Shown here: piece by piece, positions 17,229-26,885 of the stretch
Numbering within the stretch: position 1 is the stretch's first letter
How the letters are laid out: each line of letters opens with the position of its first letter
Assembly (NCBI RefSeq): GCF_900112685.1
Contig: NZ_FOMS01000007.1
Span: forward strand, 124,001-188,000
DNA from: Roseivivax sediminis
GTDB lineage: Bacteria > Pseudomonadota > Alphaproteobacteria > Rhodobacterales > Rhodobacteraceae
Direction of reading: 5' to 3'
DNA length: 64,000 bases
The notes under the pieces: model-generated
The model's input: only the letters and a program-made list of their open reading frames with translations
Told to the model about the DNA's origin: nothing
Database searches by the model: none
Position numbers and translations under genes: made by a program

Positions 17229-18148
17229 GACCAGCTCTGCGCGTCCTCCGGCGCCGGTGCGACCACGTGCAAGGCGGCGCGGTGCATGCGGAAGCGGAAC
17301 GGCGTCTCGAGGCGGAACCGCTCGCCGTCCATCGCCAACGTCTGGGTGCGGCGCGAGGTGGTGATGGTGATCTCCTCGCCCGTGAAAAGCTCGAAGTCGC
17401 GGTTGAGCACCATACCCTTGGAAGCGAGCCGCAGCGCGCGCAGGAGAAGCTGCCAGCGCGTCGAATCGGGGGCCAGATAGAGCGCGAACCGCCCCGCCTG
17501 GACCTCTTCGGCGCCGGCGAGATCGTAGTGCCGTAGCTGGAAGGCGCTGCGGCCGATGAAGGCCAGCGGCGTCTTGCGGCGGATCGTCTTGCCCCCTGCC
17601 TCGACCTTCATGCGCACCGGCCTGCGGAAACTGAGGAAGGTGACCAGTACCGACCAATGCGCCGCGATCTGAGAGCGTCCCCAGCGGCGATAGGTGCCCT
17701 CGCGCTCCCGCAGGACCTCCGGATAGACGCCGAGACTGGCATTGTTGAGGAAGACGTGGCCGTTCACCTCCCCCACCGGTACCGCCCGCGCCTCGGCCTT
17801 GGCCAGGAGGTCCACGGCCGCGTCCAGATCCTGCGGGATGCCCAGACCGCGCGCGACGAAGTTGAAGGTGCCGAGCGGCACGATGCCGAGCCGCCGGCCG
17901 CTCCCTGCGACCTGCCCCGCGACCGCGCTGATGGTGCCGTCGCCGCCGGCCGCGGCGATCGTGCCGAAGCCGTCCTTCATCGCGCGCTGGCAGGCATCGG
18001 CGAGGCCCTGCCGGGGGGAGATGCGGCGCAGCTCGAAGCGGCCGGGATGGCGGGCGAAGGCGGCCTCCAGCCGCTCTGCCCGCCCCGACGCATCGCCAGC
18101 GCCCGAGCCGGTATTGAGCAGCACGCAGATGCGTCGGTCCGTCGACAT
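17225..18148 (-). CDS. Diacylglycerol kinase-family lipid kinase (YegS/DgkB-like)
   Basis: 307 residues. The DAGK catalytic domain shows [14 protein letters not shown] at residues 9-22, the nucleotide-binding [13 protein letters not shown] near 66, and [19 protein letters not shown] near 85. The C-terminal domain is beta-rich, as in YegS-like kinases that phosphorylate diacylglycerol or related lipids. ATG 18148 was chosen; an in-frame ATG at 18193 would add 15 residues ([15 protein letters not shown]), and neither has a good ribosome binding site. It is divergent from lipB and coupled to the phosphoesterase downstream. Confidence 0.87.
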   Translation of the reverse strand: MSTDRRICVLLNTGSGAGDASGRAERLEAAFARHPGRFELRRISPRQGLADACQRAMKDGFGTIAAAGGDGTISAVAGQVAGSGRRLGIVPLGTFNFVARGLGIPQDLDAAVDLLAKAEARAVPVGEVNGHVFLNNASLGVYPEVLREREGTYRRWGRSQIAAHWSVLVTFLSFRRPVRMKVEAGGKTIRRKTPLAFIGRSAFQLRHYDLAGAEEVQAGRFALYLAPDSTRWQLLLRALRLASKGMVLNRDFELFTGEEITITTSRRTQTLAMDGERFRLETPFRFRMHRAALHVVAPAPEDAQSWS

Positions 18149-18346
18149 GACGACGGCGCTCTGGTCGGCGTGGGGGTTGGCGAGAAAACTCATCAGGGAG
18201 GTGTCCGACTGGCAAAGTGTCGGGATGGAACGCCGCCCGGCAGACCCGGTTCCGGCGGGGCCGGCGAAAGGCCGGCGTTGCGCCCACGTCTGCGTGATTG
18301 CGCTGCCACGTTGACCCGCGGAGGCCGGCGCCGTAACCACGCAGCT

Positions 18347-19015
18347 ATGGTGGAATGGCGGATCGAACCGGGGCTGACAGACTACGCCGGCGCGGTGCAG
18401 GCGATGGAGGCGCGCGCCGCCGACATCGCCGCGGGACGCGCCGACGAACTGGTGTGGCTGGTCGAGCATCCGCCGCTCTACACCGCCGGCACCAGCGCCG
18501 ATCCCGCCGATCTGCGCGCACCGGACCGCTTTCCGGTGCACGAGACGCGCCGCGGCGGGCAATACACCTATCACGGGCCGGGCCAGCGCGTCGTCTACGT
18601 CATGCTCGACGTCGGCGCCCGGGGGCGCGACGTGCGCCGCTTCGTCGCCGACCTGGAAGCCTGGGTGATCGCGGCCCTGGCGGAGTTCGGACTCACCGGT
18701 CATATCCGCGACGGACGCGTCGGCGTCTGGATCCAGAGGCCGGACAAGCCGCGCACCGCCTCGGGCGCCGTCGCCGAGGACAAGATCGCCGCCATCGGCA
18801 TCCGCCTGCGCCGCTGGGTCAGCTTTCACGGAATTTCGATCAACGTGGAGCCGGACCTGTCGCATTTCGACGGGATCGTGCCCTGCGGCATCACCGAACA
18901 CGGGGTGACGAGCCTTGTCGATCTCGGCCTGCCGGTGACGATGGCCGACCTTGACGTCGCGCTCGCCAGGAGCTTCTCGGAGGTGTTCGAGGCGCGCACG
19001 CCGCATCCCGCCTAA
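18347..19015 (+). CDS. lipB: Lipoyl(octanoyl) transferase
   Basis: 222 residues. LipB moves octanoyl from octanoyl-ACP to lipoyl domains of 2-oxoacid dehydrogenases and the glycine cleavage H protein. Conserved [16 protein letters not shown] is near residue 65, the catalytic Lys is in AEDKIAAIG near 146, and the catalytic Cys180 lies in [12 protein letters not shown]. No ribosome binding site is visible; GTAACC ends 8 bp before ATG 18347, so the transcript may be leaderless. The gene stands alone and is followed by a 3'-end hairpin element. Confidence 0.95.
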   Translation: MVEWRIEPGLTDYAGAVQAMEARAADIAAGRADELVWLVEHPPLYTAGTSADPADLRAPDRFPVHETRRGGQYTYHGPGQRVVYVMLDVGARGRDVRRFVADLEAWVIAALAEFGLTGHIRDGRVGVWIQRPDKPRTASGAVAEDKIAAIGIRLRRWVSFHGISINVEPDLSHFDGIVPCGITEHGVTSLVDLGLPVTMADLDVALARSFSEVFEARTPHPA

Positions 19016-19035
19016 GCGTCGGCGGGCAGGTTTGG

Positions 19036-19084
19036 AGCGAGGGGCCATCCCCTCGCGCTCCCCGGGATACTTGCGGGCAGATGG
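19036..19084 (+). repeat. 3'-end hairpin element, copy E
   Basis: GCGAGGGG/CCCCTCGC hairpin (19037-19056) followed by GCTCCCCGGGATACTTGCGGGCAGATG, 21 bp after the lipB stop and in the sense direction of lipB. Same design as copies A, C, D, F and G. Confidence 0.8.
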
Positions 19085-19191
19085 ATGCCACGGCGCTGGA
19101 CGCGCGACCTTGCCCGCAATGGATAGCGGGCGTGGCAGCGCCCCGAGCCCGGGCGCAACGCTTCGCGGGACGCCCATGTCGGCAGCGCGGA

Positions 19192-19404
19192 TCAGCTGCC
19201 GCGCGAGAGCAGCACGTGACGCAGGATGTCTCCGCGGGTCAGGCCAAGCTCGGCCAGTTCGTCGTCCGACAGCCGCCGCAGGTCGGCGGCACGGCGGGCT
19301 ATATCCCGGCTGCGCCGGTCGAAAGGCGTGTCCAGGAGGCCGCGCAGACCCAGCCCCGGCAGCGGGCGGCGATCGGCAGGCAGGGAGGTGTCGAAAAAGG
19401 CCAT
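19192..19404 (-). CDS. DUF1127 small basic protein
   Basis: 70 residues. The C-terminal DDELAELGLTRGDI pattern with preceding RRAADLRRLS identifies DUF1127 (YjiS-like), short Arg-rich proteins common in alphaproteobacteria. Some members affect RNA turnover or phosphate and stress physiology, but the function of this one is unknown. The ATG is preceded by GAGGAGC. The gene is divergent from ctaD, 349 bp away. Confidence 0.85.
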   Translation of the reverse strand: MAFFDTSLPADRRPLPGLGLRGLLDTPFDRRSRDIARRAADLRRLSDDELAELGLTRGDILRHVLLSRGS

Positions 19405-19753
19405 GACGGCGGCTCCTCGGCAGAAAAGGGCCAGAACAGGGTTTGGTGGCGTAATTTTCTTACTCTACCCTATGCGCGAGTTTTCGCCCAGTCAGGAAAT
19501 CCGTGCCCGGAGACCCTTGACGCACGATATTTGCCTTGTGTGGCGGCGGCACCATGGCGCGCGGCGAATCGGCGAGGGGGCGCTATATGCCGGCCTGTCG
19601 CCGCATCGCGCCTTGATCTGCGACAAAATTCCCGGACATGCGGCAAAAGCTGTCATTGCCGCGCCGACAGGAGTTTCCTAAAACCGGCGCATAGGTTGCA
19701 GGGCGCGGGCAGGATCTGCCCGGCGCCCCCGTCGCACAGAGCAGGAGGCTTAC
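19405..19753. promoter_or_regulatory. Divergent DUF1127 / ctaD upstream region
   Basis: 349 bp with no gene. It is locally AT-richer than its surroundings near 19450-19530 and 19610-19660. An inverted repeat GCGGCA (19640-19645) / TGCCGC (19657-19662) lies about 95 bp upstream of ctaD and could be a regulator site; TTGACG at 19517 resembles a -35 element, but no convincing -10 follows. Specific promoter calls are not supported. Confidence 0.35.
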
Positions 19754-21427
19754 ATGGCAGACGCCGCCGTCCACGGCCATGACCACGAGGACTCGCGAGG
19801 GTTCTTCACGCGCTGGTTCATGTCCACCAACCACAAGGACATCGGGATACTCTACCTGATCGTCGCGGCGGCGATGGGCTTCGTGTCCGTCGCCTTCACC
19901 GTCTACATGCGCATGGAGTTGATGAGCCCCGGCGTACAGTTCATGTGCATGGAAGGCGCCCGGCTCTGGCCCGCGGCGGTCGAGAACTGCACCCCGAACG
20001 GGCACCTGTGGAACGTGCTGATCACCGGCCACGGCATCCTGATGATGTTCTTCGTGGTGATCCCCGCACTCTTCGGCGGCTTCGGCAACTACTTCATGCC
20101 GCTGCAGATCGGCGCGCCGGACATGGCGTTCCCGCGCCTCAACAACCTGTCCTTCTGGCTCTACGTGGCCGGCTCGACACTCGCGGTGTGTTCGGTCCTG
20201 TCGCCGGGCGGCAACGGCCAGCTCGGCTCCGGCGTGGGCTGGGTGCTCTACCCGCCGCTGTCGGTGCGCGAGGGCGGCTTCTCGATGGATCTGGCGATCT
20301 TCGCGGTGCACGTCTCGGGCGCCTCGTCGATTCTCGGCGCGATCAACATGATCACCACCTTCCTGAACATGCGCGCGCCGGGCATGAGCCTCTTCAAGGT
20401 GCCGCTGTTCTCCTGGTCGATCTTCGTGACCGCCTGGCTGATCCTGCTGTCGCTGCCCGTTCTCGCCGGCGCGATCACCATGCTGCTGACCGACCGCAAC
20501 TTCGGGACAACATTCTTCGACCCGTCGGGCGGCGGCGACCCGGTGCTCTACCAGCACATCCTGTGGTTCTTCGGGCACCCCGAGGTCTACATCATCATTC
20601 TGCCCGGCTTCGGCATCATCTCCCACGTCATCGCGACGTTCTCGCGCAAGCCGATCTTCGGCTACCTGCCGATGGTCTGGGCGATCATCGCCATCGGCGC
20701 GCTCGGCTTCGTCGTGTGGGCGCACCACATGTACACCGTCGGCATGTCGCTGACGCAGCAGTCCTACTTCATGCTGGCGACGATGGTGATCGCGGTGCCC
20801 ACGGGCGTGAAGGTGTTCAGCTGGATCGCGACGATGTGGGGCGGCTCGATCGAGTTCAAGACGCCGATGCTCTGGGCGTTCGGCTTCCTGTTCCTGTTCA
20901 CCGTGGGCGGCGTCACCGGCATCGTCCTGTCGCAGGCCGGGATCGACCGGGCCTATCACGACACCTACTACGTTGTGGCACACTTCCACTACGTGATGTC
21001 GCTCGGGGCCGTGTTCGCCATCTTCGCGGGGATCTACTTCTACTTCCCCAAGATGACCGGCAAGATGTATCCCGAATGGGCCGGCAAGCTGCACTTCTGG
21101 GCGATGTTCATCGGGGCCAACCTGACCTTCTTCCCGCAGCACTTCCTCGGCCGCCAGGGCATGCCGCGCCGCTACATCGACTACCCGGAGGCCTTCGCGC
21201 TCTGGAACCACGTGTCGAGCTGGGGCGCCTTCCTGTCCTTCGCGTCCTTCGTGTTCTTCTTCGGCGTGATCGCCTACTCGCTCCGCAAGGGTGAGGCTCA
21301 GACGGCGAACAACCCGTGGAACGAATACGCCGACACGCTGGAATGGACCCTGCCTTCCCCGCCGCCGGAGCACACGTTCGAGCAGCTCCCGAAGCGCGAG
21401 GACTGGGACCGCTCGCCGGCGCACTGA
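19754..21427 (+). CDS. ctaD: aa3-type cytochrome c oxidase subunit I
   Basis: 557 residues with 12 predicted membrane helices. It is the catalytic subunit carrying heme a and the heme a3-CuB centre. Visible landmarks: GHGILMMFF (low-spin heme His), [10 protein letters not shown] (CuB His with the D-channel Glu), the HHMYTVGM CuB ligand pair, and [12 protein letters not shown] (heme a3 and heme a His). ATG 19754 follows AGGAGG. As in other Rhodobacteraceae, ctaD is separate from the subunit II/III operon, none of which is in the window; ctaA at 35.5 kb supplies heme A. A terminator follows. Confidence 0.98.
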   Translation: MADAAVHGHDHEDSRGFFTRWFMSTNHKDIGILYLIVAAAMGFVSVAFTVYMRMELMSPGVQFMCMEGARLWPAAVENCTPNGHLWNVLITGHGILMMFFVVIPALFGGFGNYFMPLQIGAPDMAFPRLNNLSFWLYVAGSTLAVCSVLSPGGNGQLGSGVGWVLYPPLSVREGGFSMDLAIFAVHVSGASSILGAINMITTFLNMRAPGMSLFKVPLFSWSIFVTAWLILLSLPVLAGAITMLLTDRNFGTTFFDPSGGGDPVLYQHILWFFGHPEVYIIILPGFGIISHVIATFSRKPIFGYLPMVWAIIAIGALGFVVWAHHMYTVGMSLTQQSYFMLATMVIAVPTGVKVFSWIATMWGGSIEFKTPMLWAFGFLFLFTVGGVTGIVLSQAGIDRAYHDTYYVVAHFHYVMSLGAVFAIFAGIYFYFPKMTGKMYPEWAGKLHFWAMFIGANLTFFPQHFLGRQGMPRRYIDYPEAFALWNHVSSWGAFLSFASFVFFFGVIAYSLRKGEAQTANNPWNEYADTLEWTLPSPPPEHTFEQLPKREDWDRSPAH

Positions 21428-21452
21428 TCCGGCCCGCAAGACAGACGCAGAA

Positions 21453-21477
21453 GGGCCCCGCATCGCCGGGGCCCTTT
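21453..21477 (+). terminator. Rho-independent terminator of ctaD
   Basis: Perfect 8-bp stem GGGCCCCG/CGGGGCCC with a 6-nt loop, followed by TTTC, 26 bp after the ctaD stop. Confidence 0.85.
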
Positions 21478-21560
21478 CGCATTGCAGGGGCGGCAGCGCC
21501 CGACCTCGAGGTCAAACTTCGTTCGACAGCGCCGCCGACGGTGCTAGAACCGTATCCGAC

Positions 21561-22055
21561 ATGCCCTATCGCTGGACCGACGACACACAGGGATACCCGG
21601 CCGAGCTGACGCTCTGGCCGCACAACTCGCTGCCGCCGGCGGGATTCGCGGCCTTCATCCTGGCCACCTTCACCATGGCGACGCTGCCTCTCTATGGACT
21701 TCTCGGCACCGTGCTCCTCTGGGGTCTGCTGCCGTTCCTGTTGATCGCGCTCGGCGGCCTCTACTGGGCGCTCAGGCGCAACGAGGCGGACCGCCGCATC
21801 CTGGAGATCCTGACGCTGGAGCGGGAGCGGATGCGCCTGGTGCGCCACAACCCGCGCGGCGCCTGCCAGGAATGGGAAGGCAACCCCTACTGGACCCGCG
21901 TGACGCTGCATCCAAAGGGCGGGCCGGTGCCGTTCTACGTCACGCTCTCGGGCGCCGGCCGCGAGGTCGAGATCGGCGCCTTCCTTTCCGAGGATGAGCG
22001 CAAGGCGCTCTACGACGAGCTGTCGACCCGCGTCCGGGCGATCGCGTCCCCCTGA
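21561..22055 (+). CDS. DUF2244 membrane protein
   Basis: 164 residues. Two adjacent membrane helices (about 28-45 and 48-68) are followed by a basic cytoplasmic segment and a soluble domain with ACQEWEGNPYWTRVTLH (near 100) typical of DUF2244. Members are often linked to cytochrome oxidase genes in alphaproteobacteria, but no function is proven. There is no clear ribosome binding site; a CTAGAA element ends 11 bp upstream. Its stop overlaps the glycosyltransferase start by one base (TGATG). Confidence 0.8.
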   Translation: MPYRWTDDTQGYPAELTLWPHNSLPPAGFAAFILATFTMATLPLYGLLGTVLLWGLLPFLLIALGGLYWALRRNEADRRILEILTLERERMRLVRHNPRGACQEWEGNPYWTRVTLHPKGGPVPFYVTLSGAGREVEIGAFLSEDERKALYDELSTRVRAIASP

Positions 22056-22948
22056 TGGCGCAGGAACCCGCCACCTCGAAAGCGTCCCGCGCCGCCCGGC
22101 TGGCCCTCGCTCGTCTCGCGCCGGCCAGGGCGGCCGCCACGGCAGGTCTGGCCGCGTCCGAACGGGCGGCGCTGGACCTGCGCGCCGCCGGCCCGCCCCA
22201 CCGGCCGGCGAAGGAGGTGATCTTCCTCATCCCGCTCGTCAGCCCGGATCACGTCTCCGACTGGCCGGCGGTGGAGCGGCGGCTCGGCGCGACGCTGGAG
22301 AGCCTGCGCCGGCAGGACGCCCCGTCCTGGCGCGCATTGATCTGCTGCCAGGTGCCGCCCGCGCTGCCCGACGATCCGCGCATCCGCCACTTGCCCTTCG
22401 ACGACCCGGCACCGGGCAACGACAAGTGGCGCAAACTGCGCGCGCTCGTCTCCGCCATGGCCGCGGACACGCCGCACCCCGCCTACGTGATGAGCTTCGA
22501 TGCCGACGACCTCCTGCGGCAGGGCACGGTGGCCGAGATGCTGGCCCGGCAGGAACCGGGCTACCTCGCCGAGACCGGCTTCGTGCGGGACGTCGCCACC
22601 GGTCATGTGGCGCTTGCCGGGCCGCGCACCCCGCGCCTGCCGCTGCGCAAGCCGTTCTGGAAGCTCTGCGGCTCCTGTGCGGCGCTCCTGCACGATCCGG
22701 CGCAGCCGCAAAGCGCCGCCTTCCTCGCCGAGATGACGCAGCACGAACACCGGATGTTTCCCTATCTCGCCGCGCTCGCCGGCCGGCCGCTCGCGCCGCT
22801 GTCCCGGCCATCGGTCCTCTACGAGCTGAACCACGGCGAGAATTTCGGCGCGCGCCGCGGCCGCGTCGGCTTCAAGACCCGCTTCGTCGCGCGCTACCGG
22901 GTCACCGATGCGGACACTCTGCGCGAGGTCATTCGCGACTTCCCCTGA
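22055..22948 (+). CDS. Putative glycosyltransferase (GT2-like)
   Basis: 297 residues. After an Ala/Arg-rich N-terminus, the sequence EVIFLIPLVSPDHVSDWPAV (near 54) opens a nucleotide-sugar-binding fold, and MSFDADDLL (near 150) supplies the DxD metal-binding motif. The remainder, with KPFWKLCGSCAALLHDP, resembles glycosyltransferases of unknown acceptor found in Rhodobacteraceae. It is translationally linked to the DUF2244 gene (TGATG). No other sugar genes are adjacent, so the product cannot be inferred. Confidence 0.65.
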   Translation: MAQEPATSKASRAARLALARLAPARAAATAGLAASERAALDLRAAGPPHRPAKEVIFLIPLVSPDHVSDWPAVERRLGATLESLRRQDAPSWRALICCQVPPALPDDPRIRHLPFDDPAPGNDKWRKLRALVSAMAADTPHPAYVMSFDADDLLRQGTVAEMLARQEPGYLAETGFVRDVATGHVALAGPRTPRLPLRKPFWKLCGSCAALLHDPAQPQSAAFLAEMTQHEHRMFPYLAALAGRPLAPLSRPSVLYELNHGENFGARRGRVGFKTRFVARYRVTDADTLREVIRDFP

Positions 22949-22973
22949 CACGGGCGCCCCGCCTCCCCGTCCC

Positions 22974-23079
22974 CTGCTTCTTTGGGCCCCGAAATACTCC
23001 GGGGGCATGGGGGCAGCGCCCCCATACGGGGGGTTTGGGGTCCTACCCCAAATATGGTGGGCGCGCGGCAGCGCGCACC
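22974..23079 (-). repeat. 3'-end hairpin element, copy F (extended)
   Basis: On the minus strand, 7 bp after the yqeY stop, three successive hairpins (cores GCGCGC, TTTGGGG/CCCCAAA and GGGGGC/GCCCCC) lead into CCCGGAGTATTTCGGGGCCCAAAGAAGCAG. This is the longest copy of the family; the middle hairpin contains a second CCAAATA-like block. Confidence 0.75.
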
Positions 23080-23085
23080 GCAGGA

Positions 23086-23550
23086 TCAGCCGGCGAGCCG
23101 CGCCTTCACCTTCGAGCCCACCGCGCCAAAATCCATCTGGCCGGAATGCCTGGCTTTCAGCACGCCCATCACCCGACCCATGTCGCGAATCGAGGTGGCG
23201 CCGACCTCGCTCACCGCGTTCTCGACCGCTGTGTCGACCTCGCGTTCCGACAGCCTGCGCGGCAGGAATTCCTCGATCACGTTGATCTCGGCCTCTTCCT
23301 GTTGGGCAAGGTCCAGCCGGCCGCCTTCCTCGTAGGTGCGCGCGCTTTCCCGGCGCTGCTTGACCATCTTGCCCAGGATCGAGAGGATCTCGGCGTCATC
23401 CACACCGCTGCCCTCTCCGCCCTCGCCCCGGGCCGCGATGTCGCGATCCTTGATCGCGGCGTTGATCAGCCGCAGGGTCGACAGGCGCGTGGCGTCCTTG
23501 TCCTTCATCGCCTGCTTCGTGGCCGCGCCGATGCGTGCTCGAAGGTTCAT
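23086..23550 (-). CDS. GatB/YqeY domain protein
   Basis: 154 residues matching the YqeY family, homologous to the C-terminal domain of the GatB amidotransferase subunit. Landmarks are MNLRARI at the start, RLSTLRLINAAIKDRDI near 22, EEFLPRRLSE near 95, and GRVMGVLKARHSGQMD near 128. The domain binds tRNA-like acceptors in GatB; the free-standing form has no settled function. ATG 23550 was preferred; an ATG six codons upstream is possible. It is divergent from carA. Confidence 0.88.
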   Translation of the reverse strand: MNLRARIGAATKQAMKDKDATRLSTLRLINAAIKDRDIAARGEGGEGSGVDDAEILSILGKMVKQRRESARTYEEGGRLDLAQQEEAEINVIEEFLPRRLSEREVDTAVENAVSEVGATSIRDMGRVMGVLKARHSGQMDFGAVGSKVKARLAG

Positions 23551-23748
23551 CCGCTTACCCATCCCCATGGTCGCAAGGGCGCAAGATAGCCAATGACACC
23601 GCGCGGCGCAACGGCCCGTGCCGCAATGCCGCAACTCGCCTCATATCATGTAAATCAACGACTTATGGGAAAAATGCCGGGGTTGTCGTTCCCGGCCGAA
23701 GCCCGTATATCACTGGACGATTTGCCCCGGACACAGCAGGAAACCGCC

Positions 23749-24888
23749 ATGGCCCCGACCCCCACCGCCTGTCTCGCGCTCGCCGACGGCACCGTGTTCT
23801 ACGGACAGGGCTTCGGTGCCGCCGGCCAGACAGAGGCCGAGCTGTGCTTCAACACCGCCATGTCCGGCTACCAGGAGATCATGACCGACCCGTCCTATGC
23901 CGGCCAGATCGTGACCTTTACCTTCCCTCATGTCGGCAATGTGGGCGTGAACCCCGACGACGACGAGACGCAGGACCCGGTGGCCGCGGGCATGGTGGTC
24001 AAGTGGATGCCCACCGAACCCTCAAACTGGCGCGCGGCCGAACGGCTGTCGGACTGGCTGGCCCGGCGCGGCCGCATCGCAATCGGAGGGGTGGACACGC
24101 GACGGCTGACCCGGGCGATCCGGCAACTGGGCGCCCCGCATGTCGCGCTGGCCCACGATCCCGAGGGCCGCTTCGACATCGAGGCCCTGATCGCCCGGGC
24201 CCGCGCCTTCCCCGGCCTGACCGGTCGCGACCTCGCGCGGGGCGTGACCTGTGCGCAAAGCTACCGCTGGGACGAGATGCGGTGGGCCTGGCCCGAGGGC
24301 TACAAGCGCCAGACCGAGGCGCGCCACCGCGTCGTCGCCATCGACTACGGCGCCAAGCGCAACATCCTGCGCTGCCTCGCCTCCGCCGGCTGCGAGGTCA
24401 CGGTCATGCCCGCCAGCGCCACGGCCGAGGACGTGCTCGCACAATCGCCGGACGGTGTCTTCCTGTCCAACGGCCCCGGCGACCCGGCGGCCACCGGCGA
24501 ATACACCGTGCCGATGATCCGGGGCGTGCTGGAGAAGGACGTACCGCTCTTCGGCATTTGCCTCGGCCACCAGATGCTGGCGCTGGCGCTCGGCGGGCGT
24601 ACGGTCAAGATGAACCACGGCCATCACGGCGCCAACCACCCGGTGAAGGAGGTGGAGACCGGCAAGGTTGAGATCACCTCCATGAACCACGGCTTCGCCG
24701 TCGACGGACAGTCGCTGCCGACCGGGGTGCTGGAGACGCATGTATCGCTCTTCGACGGGTCGAACTGCGGCATCCGGATGGCCGACAAGCCGGTCTTCTC
24801 GGTCCAGCACCACCCCGAGGCGAGCCCCGGCCCGCAGGACAGTTTCTACCTGTTCGAGCGCTTCGCCGCCTCGATGGACGGCCGCTGA
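23749..24888 (+). CDS. carA: Carbamoyl-phosphate synthase small subunit
   Basis: 379 residues. It hydrolyses glutamine and channels ammonia to CarB for arginine and pyrimidine synthesis. The N-terminal CPSase domain starts at residue 5 (CLALADGTVFYGQGFGA) with FNTAMSGYQEIMTDPSY near 35. The class I glutamine amidotransferase domain has the nucleophile Cys271 in FGICLGHQ and the His-Glu pair in VQHHPEASPGP near 353. ATG 23749 follows AGGAAA. carB is not adjacent, as in many alphaproteobacteria. Confidence 0.97.
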   Translation: MAPTPTACLALADGTVFYGQGFGAAGQTEAELCFNTAMSGYQEIMTDPSYAGQIVTFTFPHVGNVGVNPDDDETQDPVAAGMVVKWMPTEPSNWRAAERLSDWLARRGRIAIGGVDTRRLTRAIRQLGAPHVALAHDPEGRFDIEALIARARAFPGLTGRDLARGVTCAQSYRWDEMRWAWPEGYKRQTEARHRVVAIDYGAKRNILRCLASAGCEVTVMPASATAEDVLAQSPDGVFLSNGPGDPAATGEYTVPMIRGVLEKDVPLFGICLGHQMLALALGGRTVKMNHGHHGANHPVKEVETGKVEITSMNHGFAVDGQSLPTGVLETHVSLFDGSNCGIRMADKPVFSVQHHPEASPGPQDSFYLFERFAASMDGR

Positions 24889-24938
24889 GGGGCAGGAATG
24901 CCTAAAATTCGGCGCGTCATGTAAACGGTTCTTTACCG

Positions 24939-24954
24939 TTAACGCAAGGTTAAC
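24939..24954 (+). promoter_or_regulatory. CtrA-type binding site
   Basis: TTAACGCAAGGTTAAC matches the CtrA consensus TTAA-N7-TTAAC exactly. It lies 48 bp upstream of the MshEN-glycosyltransferase start in the carA intergenic region, directly after an AACGGT/ACCGTT inverted repeat (24924-24940). Confidence 0.6.
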
Positions 24955-25001
24955 CAGTCCTCCGCACAAACTGCCTCCACGGGTTTGGTGCGAGGTATGG
25001 C

Positions 25002-26885
25002 ATGTCCGATGCGACCGACGACCCCGGCGCGCTCTTCGCGCTGCCGCACGCGCGCGATCGGGGCCGGCCGATGGGCGGGCTGATGATCGACCGCTGCGGC
25101 ATGGCCGCCGCGGAGTTGCTCGACGCGCTCGGAGAGGCGCAGGCCACCGGTCTGCCGCTCGACCGTGTGCTCACGGCGCAGGGGCTGGCCGAGCCGGAAG
25201 AGGCGCTGCGCATGCTCGGCCGGCATTTCGGGCTGCCCACGGTGGACGTTGCCACGACCCCACCCGATCCGGAGCTCGACGGATTGCTTCCGCCCGACCT
25301 CTGCCTCGCTTGGCGGGTGCTGCCCTGGCGCGCGGCCGGCGACACGTTGATCGTCGCGGCTACCGATCCGGCCACGATCGAAGCCCTGCGCCCGATACTC
25401 GCCGACAGTTGGCCGCAGATCATGCCGGCCCTGGCTCTCGAGGCCGAGATCGAGACCGAGATCGCGCGCCGGCACGGCTTGCGCTTCGCGGAGGCGGCTG
25501 CCCAAGACGTGCCCGACGACGTGAGCTGCCGCGACCTCAACCTCGCACAGCCCGGCGCGCGCCGCGCGGCGCTCGCGGCTGGCATCCTCTGCCTCACGGG
25601 GCTCGCGCTGGCGCCGGGGATGTTCTTCCTGTGTGTCGCGGCGGTGGCGATGCTGTCAATGCTGGCCTGCCAGGGACTGAAACTCGCCGCCGCGCTGGCC
25701 GCCCCGCGCGCCCCCGCGCCGCCGACCACCCCGGCACAAGCGCCGCGCCCGGTCGTCACCCTGCTGGTCCCGCTCTTCCGCGAATCCGAGATCGCCGGCA
25801 CGCTCGTCGAGCGGTTGAAGCGCCTGAGCTACCCCAAATCCGCCCTCGACGTCGTGCTGATCCTGGAAGAGGCCGACGACGCCACGCGCCGCGCGTTGTC
25901 CCGGGCCGATCTGCCGCCCTGGATCCGCGTGATCCAGGTGCCGCAGGGCCCGGTGACCACCAAACCCCGCGCACTGAACTATGCCCGCCGCTTCGCGCGC
26001 GGCGAGATCATCGGCGTGCTCGACGCCGAGGACGCGCCGGCGGCGAACCAGGTCGACCGGGTGGTGGCGCGCTTTGCCGCCGCGGGCGAGGACGTCGCCT
26101 GCCTCCAGGGCGTGCTCGATTTCTACAACCCGCACGCAAACTGGCTGTCGCGGATGTTCGCCATCGAATACGCGACCTGGTTCCGTCTGGTTCTGCCGGG
26201 GCTCGCCCGGCTCGGCCTCGTGATTCCGCTTGGGGGCACCACGGTCTACCTGCGGCGCAGCGCGCTGCAAGCGGTCAGCGGCTGGGACGCGCACAACGTG
26301 ACGGAGGATGCCGATCTCGGCGTGCGTCTGGCGCGGCACGGCTACCGCACCGAACTCATCGCAACGGTCACGCTGGAAGAGGCGAACAACCGGCTTTGGC
26401 CCTGGGTGCGGCAGCGTTCGCGCTGGATCAAGGGTTACATGATGACCTGGGCGGCCCACACCCGCCGGCCCGGCGCCCTTCTGCGCGACTTGGGGGCCTG
26501 GCGCATGGCCGGGATGCAGATCCTTTTCCTCGGCACCATACTGCAGGCGCTGCTGGCGCCGGTGCTGTGGACCTTCTGGGCCGTGATCTTCGGCCTGCCG
26601 CATCCGGCCTTCGACCACCTGAACGACGCGCAGGCGCGCGGCCTCGTCACTCTGTTCCTGACCTCGGAGGCGGTGACGCTGGCGGTCGGCCTCGCCGCGT
26701 TGGCCCGCAGCCGTCACACCGGGCTCAAACGCTGGGTGCCGACGACGCTGTTCTACTTCCCGCTCTCGGTGGCTGCAGCCTACAAGGCGCTGTGGGAGGT
26801 GCTCCGCGCCCCGTTCTACTGGGACAAGACCATGCACGGCGCGTCCCTGCCCGACCACGCCACCGCCGATCGCACGGCCGAGTGA
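25002..26885 (+). CDS. MshEN-type sensor domain fused to processive GT2 glycosyltransferase
   Basis: 627 residues. Residues 22-150 resemble the MshEN (GspE N-terminal) domain: PMGGLMIDRCGMAAAELLDAL and a second half LDRVLTAQGLAEPEEALRML, a fold that binds c-di-GMP in other proteins. One or two membrane helices (about 187-230) lead to a GT2 domain beginning at residue 248 (VVTLLVPLFRESEI), with DAEDAP near 340, TEDADLGVRL near 431 and QRSRWIKG near 469, the D-D-TED-QxxRW pattern of processive polysaccharide synthases. Four or so further membrane helices follow. It probably makes or exports an exopolysaccharide. ATG 25002 follows GAGG. A CtrA-type box precedes the gene. No partner secretin or PilZ gene is adjacent. 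Confidence 0.8.
   Translation: MSDATDDPGALFALPHARDRGRPMGGLMIDRCGMAAAELLDALGEAQATGLPLDRVLTAQGLAEPEEALRMLGRHFGLPTVDVATTPPDPELDGLLPPDLCLAWRVLPWRAAGDTLIVAATDPATIEALRPILADSWPQIMPALALEAEIETEIARRHGLRFAEAAAQDVPDDVSCRDLNLAQPGARRAALAAGILCLTGLALAPGMFFLCVAAVAMLSMLACQGLKLAAALAAPRAPAPPTTPAQAPRPVVTLLVPLFRESEIAGTLVERLKRLSYPKSALDVVLILEEADDATRRALSRADLPPWIRVIQVPQGPVTTKPRALNYARRFARGEIIGVLDAEDAPAANQVDRVVARFAAAGEDVACLQGVLDFYNPHANWLSRMFAIEYATWFRLVLPGLARLGLVIPLGGTTVYLRRSALQAVSGWDAHNVTEDADLGVRLARHGYRTELIATVTLEEANNRLWPWVRQRSRWIKGYMMTWAAHTRRPGALLRDLGAWRMAGMQILFLGTILQALLAPVLWTFWAVIFGLPHPAFDHLNDAQARGLVTLFLTSEAVTLAVGLAALARSRHTGLKRWVPTTLFYFPLSVAAAYKALWEVLRAPFYWDKTMHGASLPDHATADRTAE

Noticed and set aside
19583-21463. A 626-codon minus-strand frame across ctaD
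   Set aside because: Shadow of the strongly conserved ctaD; composed of His/Asp/Arg-rich low-complexity sequence with no domain.
22974-23079. Copy F considered as a remnant insertion sequence end
   Set aside because: No terminal inverted repeats, target duplication or transposase sequence; the hairpins match the 3'-end element family.
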